Assembly: GCA_946541435.1 (NCBI GenBank)
Contig: CAMNJK010000055.1
Coordinates: 1-8,996 of the forward strand
Length of the DNA stretch: 8,996 nt
Reading direction: 5' to 3'
From: an uncultured Bacillota bacterium
GTDB taxonomy: Bacteria > Bacillota > Clostridia > Peptostreptococcales > Anaerovoracaceae
The notes under the pieces were generated by a model. It was not told the DNA's origin, ran no database searches, and saw only the letters and a program-made list of their open reading frames with translations. The position numbers were made by a program, and so were the translations under genes. This document shows positions 6,195 through 8,996 of the stretch, in pieces. Position 1 is the first letter of the stretch; every line of letters starts with the position of its first letter.

Positions 6195-7421
6195 ATGAAA
6201 ATCATCGAAAAATGGAATTCCATCAGCCTCATCCTGCGGATCCTCTGCGGCCTGATCGTGGGCGCCGCCCTGGGTCTGCTGATCCCGGGAGCATCGTGGA
6301 TCAGCATCTTCGGAAACCTGTTCGTGGGGGCCCTGAAGGCGGTGGCGCCGATCCTGGTACTGGTGCTGGTGGCGTCATCCCTGGCCAACGCCAGGGGCGG
6401 GAACGCCAAGAAATTCCGTACCGTTATCATCCTTTATCTCACCAGCACCCTGTCGGCGGCGGTGCTGGCGGTCATCATCAATTTTGCTTTTCCCACCACC
6501 ATCCCCCTGCAGGATGTGGCGGCAGCGGAAGGGTACGACGCGCCCAGCGGCATGGCTGAGGTGGTCCAGACCCTGCTGATGAACATCGTGGCCAACCCCG
6601 TGGATGCCCTGATGAACGCCAACTACATCGGCATCCTGTTCTGGGCGGTGATCCTGGGACTGGCCCTCAAGAAGGCCTCCGACGGTACCAAGAGGCTGCT
6701 GGAAGATCTGGCCCAGGCCATTTCAAAGATCGTTCGCGGCATCATCAGTTTCGCCCCCTTCGGGATCATGGGTCTGGTGTTCAATTCCGTTTCCACCAGC
6801 GGGCTGGAGATCTTCGCCACCTACGGACAGCTGGTGGCGGTCCTGGTCTGCACCATGCTGCTGGTGGCCTTCGGCCTGAATCCGCTGATCGTGGGGCTGG
6901 CGCTGCGTCACAACCCCTATCCCCTGGTTTTGCGCTGCATCCGCAGCAGCGGTCTGACAGCCTTCTTCACCAGAAGCTCCGCGGCCAACATTCCCGTCAA
7001 TATGGAACTCTGTGAGGACCTTGGGCTGGATGAGGATATGTACTCCGTATCCATCCCGCTGGGCGCCACCATCAACATGGACGGCGCGGCGGTGACCATC
7101 ACCACGTTCTCGCTGGCGGCGGCCTTCACCATGGGCGTGGATGTGACCCTGCCCATGGCCATCATGCTCAGCATCGTGGCCACATTCTCTGCCTGCGGCG
7201 CTTCGGGCGTGGCCGGCGGATCCCTGCTCCTGGTACCCCTGGGATGCTCTTTGTTCGGGGTGCCCGCAGATATCGCCATGCAGATCGTGGGGGTCGGTTT
7301 CATCATCAGCGTGATCCAGGATTCCATGGAGACGGCTTTGAATTCCTCCGGCGATGCCATTTTCACTGCCACCGCCGAATTCAGGGAGTGGAAGAAGGAA
7401 GGCCGGAAGCTGCCGCTGTGA
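6195..7421 (+). CDS. sstT: Serine/threonine:Na+ symporter SstT
   Basis: This 408-residue member of the dicarboxylate/amino acid:cation symporter family is full length against E. coli SstT. It imports serine and threonine with sodium across the cytoplasmic membrane. Seen in the sequence: an N-terminal hydrophobic helix, [14 protein letters not shown] (close to the E. coli string), the hairpin motif [13 protein letters not shown] (from F257), the cation/substrate motif TINMDGAA (N294, D296) and [17 protein letters not shown] (from A333), then [12 protein letters not shown] near the end. E. coli has NMAG where this has NMDG; NMDG is common in other members of the superfamily. It lies 96 bp after the membrane kinase with no terminator between, so it is probably the last gene of the kinase operon. 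That context suggests the kinases and the transporter respond to a common amino-acid signal. Confidence 0.95.
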   Translation: MKIIEKWNSISLILRILCGLIVGAALGLLIPGASWISIFGNLFVGALKAVAPILVLVLVASSLANARGGNAKKFRTVIILYLTSTLSAAVLAVIINFAFPTTIPLQDVAAAEGYDAPSGMAEVVQTLLMNIVANPVDALMNANYIGILFWAVILGLALKKASDGTKRLLEDLAQAISKIVRGIISFAPFGIMGLVFNSVSTSGLEIFATYGQLVAVLVCTMLLVAFGLNPLIVGLALRHNPYPLVLRCIRSSGLTAFFTRSSAANIPVNMELCEDLGLDEDMYSVSIPLGATINMDGAAVTITTFSLAAAFTMGVDVTLPMAIMLSIVATFSACGASGVAGGSLLLVPLGCSLFGVPADIAMQIVGVGFIISVIQDSMETALNSSGDAIFTATAEFREWKKEGRKLPL

Positions 7422-7427
7422 GTGGGC

Positions 7428-7501
7428 GGTTGTTCGGCGGCGCGGTGATTGGTCCGGCTGTTCGGCGGCGGCGTGATTGCCTGGTTGTTCGGCGTCCGCG
7501 G
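7428..7501 (+). repeat. Tandem repeat of about 27-28 bp, 2.7 copies, after sstT
   Basis: Copies begin at 7428, 7456 and 7483, each opening GGTTGTTCGGCG or GGCTGTTCGGCG. The first two continue through GGTGATTG or CGTGATTG; the third is partial and diverges after about 12 bp. The run starts 6 bp after the sstT stop codon. Its copies differ by several substitutions and one indel, so it is not a very recent expansion. Confidence 0.65.
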
Positions 7502-7507
7502 CCCGAA

Positions 7508-7548
7508 TGTTGGTAAAATGATTTTATTATCGAAGCGATTTACCCACA
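7508..7548. repeat. 41-bp inverted pair 1 of arm TTTACCNACA (10-21-10)
   Basis: Left arm TGTTGGTAAA (7508-7517) is the complement of TTTACCAACA; the right arm is TTTACCCACA (7539-7548). The arms match at 9 of 10 positions with a 21-bp spacer, the same geometry as the 41-bp units at 985-1066 and 1203-1284 but with a different arm. The right arm contains TTACCCACA, one base from the DnaA box, though the left arm fits that poorly. Confidence 0.6.
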
Positions 7549-7574
7549 TCAGGACTCCATCAGACCAATCAGGG

Positions 7575-7607
7575 TGTAATATTTCCGGAACGCAGGCGAA
7601 TATTACA
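7575..7607. repeat. Perfect inverted repeat TGTAATATT-N15-AATATTACA
   Basis: Nine-base arms (7575-7583 and 7599-7607) pair perfectly around 15 bp. The TGTAATAT string also occurs in the central AT dyad of the first intergenic region (ATGTAATATATT near 1131-1142). It is T-poor downstream, so it is more like an operator or an RNA stem than a factor-independent terminator. Confidence 0.55.
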
Positions 7608-7611
7608 GCCT

Positions 7612-7653
7612 TGTAGGTAAATAGACGAATGCAAAGGCTGGTGTTTACCAGCG
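7612..7653. repeat. 42-bp inverted pair 2 of arm TTTACCNACA, with an internal hairpin
   Basis: The left arm is TGTAGGTAAA (complement TTTACCTACA, 7612-7621); the right arm TTTACCAGCG (7644-7653) is degenerate in its last bases. The spacer is 22 bp, one longer than in pairs 1 and 3. The pair contains GCAAAGGCTGG (7631-7641) and a perfect 6-bp stem, GCTGGT-GTTT-ACCAGC (7637-7652). Confidence 0.5.
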
Positions 7654-7664
7654 ACAGGGACTTT

Positions 7665-7705
7665 TGTTGGTAAAATCACTTGTCAGAAAGGGTTGTTTGC
7701 CCACG
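7665..7705. repeat. 41-bp inverted pair 3 of arm TTTACCNACA (10-21-10)
   Basis: The left arm TGTTGGTAAA (7665-7674) is identical to that of pair 1; the right arm is TTTGCCCACG (7696-7705), which keeps TTT-R-CCCAC-R with pair 1. The spacer is again 21 bp. It ends 26 bp before the AGGAGG of the next gene, so a bound protein could affect that gene. Confidence 0.6.
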
Positions 7706-7745
7706 CAGCATTAATTGACGGCACAGAAACAGGAGGTTTAAGATA

Positions 7746-8228
7746 ATGGCCATTGAAAAAGTAAGAGCATATTTCGCCCAGTTCGGGATCCAGGACCGGA
7801 TCATGGAGTTTGAGGAATCCAGCGCAACTGTGGAGCTGGCGGCCCAGGCAGTGGGCACGGAGCCGGAACGGATCTGTAAGACCCTGTCCTTTCTGAAGCC
7901 GGAAGGTGGCTGCATCCTGATCCAGGCGGCGGGAGACGCCCGGATCGACAACCGGAAGTTCAAGGATCAGTTTCACTTCAAGGCCAAAATGCTCAAGCCG
8001 GAGGAAGTGATCGAATACACCGGCCACGCCATCGGCGGTGTCTGCGCCTTTGGCATCGAACGGGACGATGTGGATATCTACTGCGATGATTCCCTGAAGC
8101 GGTTCGAAACGGTCTTCCCGGCCTGCGGCAGCGCCAACAGCGCCATCGAATTCACCCTGGAGGAGCTGGAGAAGTACTCCGCGTCCAAAGGCTGGATCGA
8201 CGTCTGCAAACTGCCCGCGGCGGAGTAA
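7746..8228 (+). CDS. YbaK/EbsC-family aminoacyl-tRNA deacylase
   Basis: This 160-residue protein is full length for the family, which hydrolyses mischarged aminoacyl-tRNAs in trans (for example Cys-tRNA-Pro by YbaK, Ala-tRNA-Pro by ProX types). Family features: SATVELAAQAVGTEPERICKTLSF, with the conserved lysine at K45; the GGV turn at 97-99 followed by AFGI; and a C-terminal EFTLEEL segment. Substrate specificity cannot be read from the sequence, so I give no gene symbol. AGGAGG (7731-7736) is 9 nt before the ATG and fixes the start. A hairpin and a new promoter follow, so it looks like a single-gene unit apart from thrH. CCAAAGGCTGG at 8185-8195 is a one-mismatch copy of the window's recurrent 11-mer, here within the coding sequence. 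Confidence 0.9.
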   Translation: MAIEKVRAYFAQFGIQDRIMEFEESSATVELAAQAVGTEPERICKTLSFLKPEGGCILIQAAGDARIDNRKFKDQFHFKAKMLKPEEVIEYTGHAIGGVCAFGIERDDVDIYCDDSLKRFETVFPACGSANSAIEFTLEELEKYSASKGWIDVCKLPAAE

Positions 8229-8247
8229 GCGGGGCAGCAGAAAACTT

Positions 8248-8268
8248 TCCCGCAAACAGGCGGGATTT
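8248..8268 (+). terminator. Weak hairpin after the YbaK-family gene
   Basis: TCCCGC (8248-8253), a 6-base loop AAACAG, GCGGGA (8260-8265), then TTTCC. The 6-bp GC-rich stem ends in only three T residues, so termination would be weak. It lies 20 bp after the stop codon and immediately before the next promoter. Confidence 0.4.
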
Positions 8269-8270
8269 CC

Positions 8271-8299
8271 TTGACAAGGACGCGGATTCGAAGTAAAGT
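8271..8299 (+). promoter_or_regulatory. Promoter for thrH (TTGACA - 17 bp - TAAAGT)
   Basis: A consensus -35 TTGACA (8271-8276) is separated by exactly 17 bp from TAAAGT (8294-8299), 4 of 6 to TATAAT, followed by a T-run. Transcription near 8306 leaves a leader of about 90 nt. That leader has a small inverted repeat (GTGT-TTT-ACAC, 8306-8316) but no riboswitch class I recognise. Confidence 0.65.
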
Positions 8300-8397
8300 T
8301 TTTTTGTGTTTTACACGGTGAAGCGGCAAAAGGAATGACCGTTAAGGAACAGTTTTATCAATTAAGAGGTAAATAATAAGGAAAGGCGGAAACTCAT

Positions 8398-8996
8398 ATG
8401 AATATGGTATGCTTGGATATGGAAGGCGTTCTCGTACCGGAGATCTGGATCGCGTTTGCTGAGAAGTCAGGGATCCCCGAACTCAGAAGAACCACCCGTG
8501 ACGAGCCGGACTACAACAAGCTGATGAAGTACAGACTGGACATTCTCAGAGAACACAAGATGGGAATCAAGGACATCCAGGATGTCATCGCGCAGATCGA
8601 TCCCCTGCCGGGCGCAGTGGAATTCCTGGACGAACTGCGGACCCTGTCCCAGACCGTGGTCATCAGCGATACTTTTGAGCAGTTCGCCAAGCCGCTGATG
8701 AAGAAGCTGCACTGGCCCATGCTCATGTGCAACTCTCTGGAGATCGGTGATGACGGTATGATCATCACACACAAAATGCGTGTTCAGCCCTCCAAGCTGA
8801 CCACCGTCAGAGCGCTGCAGACCATCGGTTACGATACCATTGCTGCCGGCGACAGCCACAATGACCTGGGAATGATCCTGGCCAGCAAGCACGGTTTCCT
8901 GTTCAAGAGCACCGACGCCATCAAGGCGGAGCATCCGGAGATCCCGGCATATGAGGACTTCCCGGAATTCCTGGCAGCCATCAAGGAAGTGCTGTA
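8398..8996 (+). CDS. thrH: Phosphoserine phosphatase / homoserine phosphotransferase ThrH (runs to the right edge)
   Basis: From ATG 8398 I read 199 residues, then the bases TA at the window end, probably the first two of a stop codon given that Pseudomonas ThrH is a little over 200 residues. ThrH is a HAD-superfamily enzyme that dephosphorylates phosphoserine and can transfer the phosphate to homoserine. Seen here: CLDMEGVLVPEIWIAFAEK, with nucleophile D7 and the family's E9 in place of the usual second aspartate; SDTF (S90, D91, T92); K133; and GDSHND (D152, D156) for magnesium. Purine-rich GGAAAGGCGG (8380-8389) precedes the start by about 8 nt, and the start matches that of known ThrH proteins. 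It has its own promoter. With sstT close by, it supports a serine/threonine theme for the locus. Confidence 0.93.
   Translation, partial: MNMVCLDMEGVLVPEIWIAFAEKSGIPELRRTTRDEPDYNKLMKYRLDILREHKMGIKDIQDVIAQIDPLPGAVEFLDELRTLSQTVVISDTFEQFAKPLMKKLHWPMLMCNSLEIGDDGMIITHKMRVQPSKLTTVRALQTIGYDTIAAGDSHNDLGMILASKHGFLFKSTDAIKAEHPEIPAYEDFPEFLAAIKEVL

Larger units (their letters stand above)
7422..7745. other. 324-bp intergenic region rich in inverted and tandem repeats, no gene
   Basis: It contains, in order, a 27-28-bp GC-rich tandem repeat, an inverted pair of TTTACCNACA arms, a perfect 9-bp-arm AT-rich inverted repeat, a second pair with a GCAAAGGCTGG copy and hairpin, and a third pair. The ybaK-like ribosome site follows. 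I see no T-tailed terminator for sstT and no convincing -35/-10 pair for the next gene. Confidence 0.7.

Noticed and set aside
7508..7705. Replication origin with DnaA boxes
   Set aside because: Only one arm (TTACCCACA) is within one base of TTATCCACA; the others have two or more mismatches, and no origin genes are nearby.
8335..8376. Leader peptide MTVKEQFYQLRGK before thrH, as an attenuator
   Set aside because: AGGA abuts the ATG with no spacing, there is no run of regulatory codons, and no terminator/antiterminator pair is visible.
8467..8934. Minus-strand open frame at the right end
   Set aside because: It is the antisense shadow of thrH, which has complete HAD motifs on the plus strand.

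Overview
The window looks like chromosome of a moderately GC-rich Firmicute. Clostridia, possibly Lachnospiraceae-like, is my best guess from protein style (multi-PAS hybrid kinases, SstT, ThrH), strong AGGAGG-type ribosome binding sites and TTGACA/TATAAT promoters. This is an impression, not a phylogenetic result. No rRNA, tRNA, CRISPR array, transposase or phage gene is visible.

Layout. Bases 1-800 (minus strand, running off the left edge) encode a divergent HypF-like protein. It has both HypF zinc fingers and the start of a YrdC-like domain, but no acylphosphatase domain and an eroded YrdC motif. Bases 801-1525 form a 725-bp divergent intergenic region dense in repeats. Bases 1526-7421 (plus strand) hold a likely operon: a soluble three-PAS hybrid histidine kinase with two receivers, a three-TM hybrid kinase with one receiver, and the Na+:serine/threonine symporter SstT. 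Bases 7422-7745 are a second repeat-rich intergenic region. A YbaK/EbsC-type aminoacyl-tRNA deacylase (7746-8228) and ThrH, a phosphoserine phosphatase/homoserine phosphotransferase (8398 to the right edge), follow.

The genes have an amino-acid theme: serine/threonine uptake (SstT), serine/threonine-linked phosphate chemistry (ThrH) and editing of mischarged tRNA (YbaK family). The two kinases upstream of sstT may sense a related signal, but no DNA-binding response regulator is encoded here, so their output is unknown.

The most unusual feature is non-coding. In the 801-1525 region, eight copies of a 10-bp arm (consensus WTTGTTTRCG) form four inverted pairs of identical geometry, 10-21-10. 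The 41-bp units abut exactly in twos, giving two 82-bp arrays (985-1066 and 1203-1284). An AT-rich dyad (AATATAT-GTA-ATATATT) is centred at 1134, within 1 bp of the midpoint between the arrays. Outward-facing candidate promoters sharing the 9-mer TGATATACT lie on either side. A second cluster (7508-7705) has three inverted pairs of another arm (TTTACCNACA), also with 10-21-10 geometry in two of three, plus a perfect 9-bp-arm inverted repeat. These look like multi-site platforms for oligomeric DNA-binding proteins. I recognise no described family for them.
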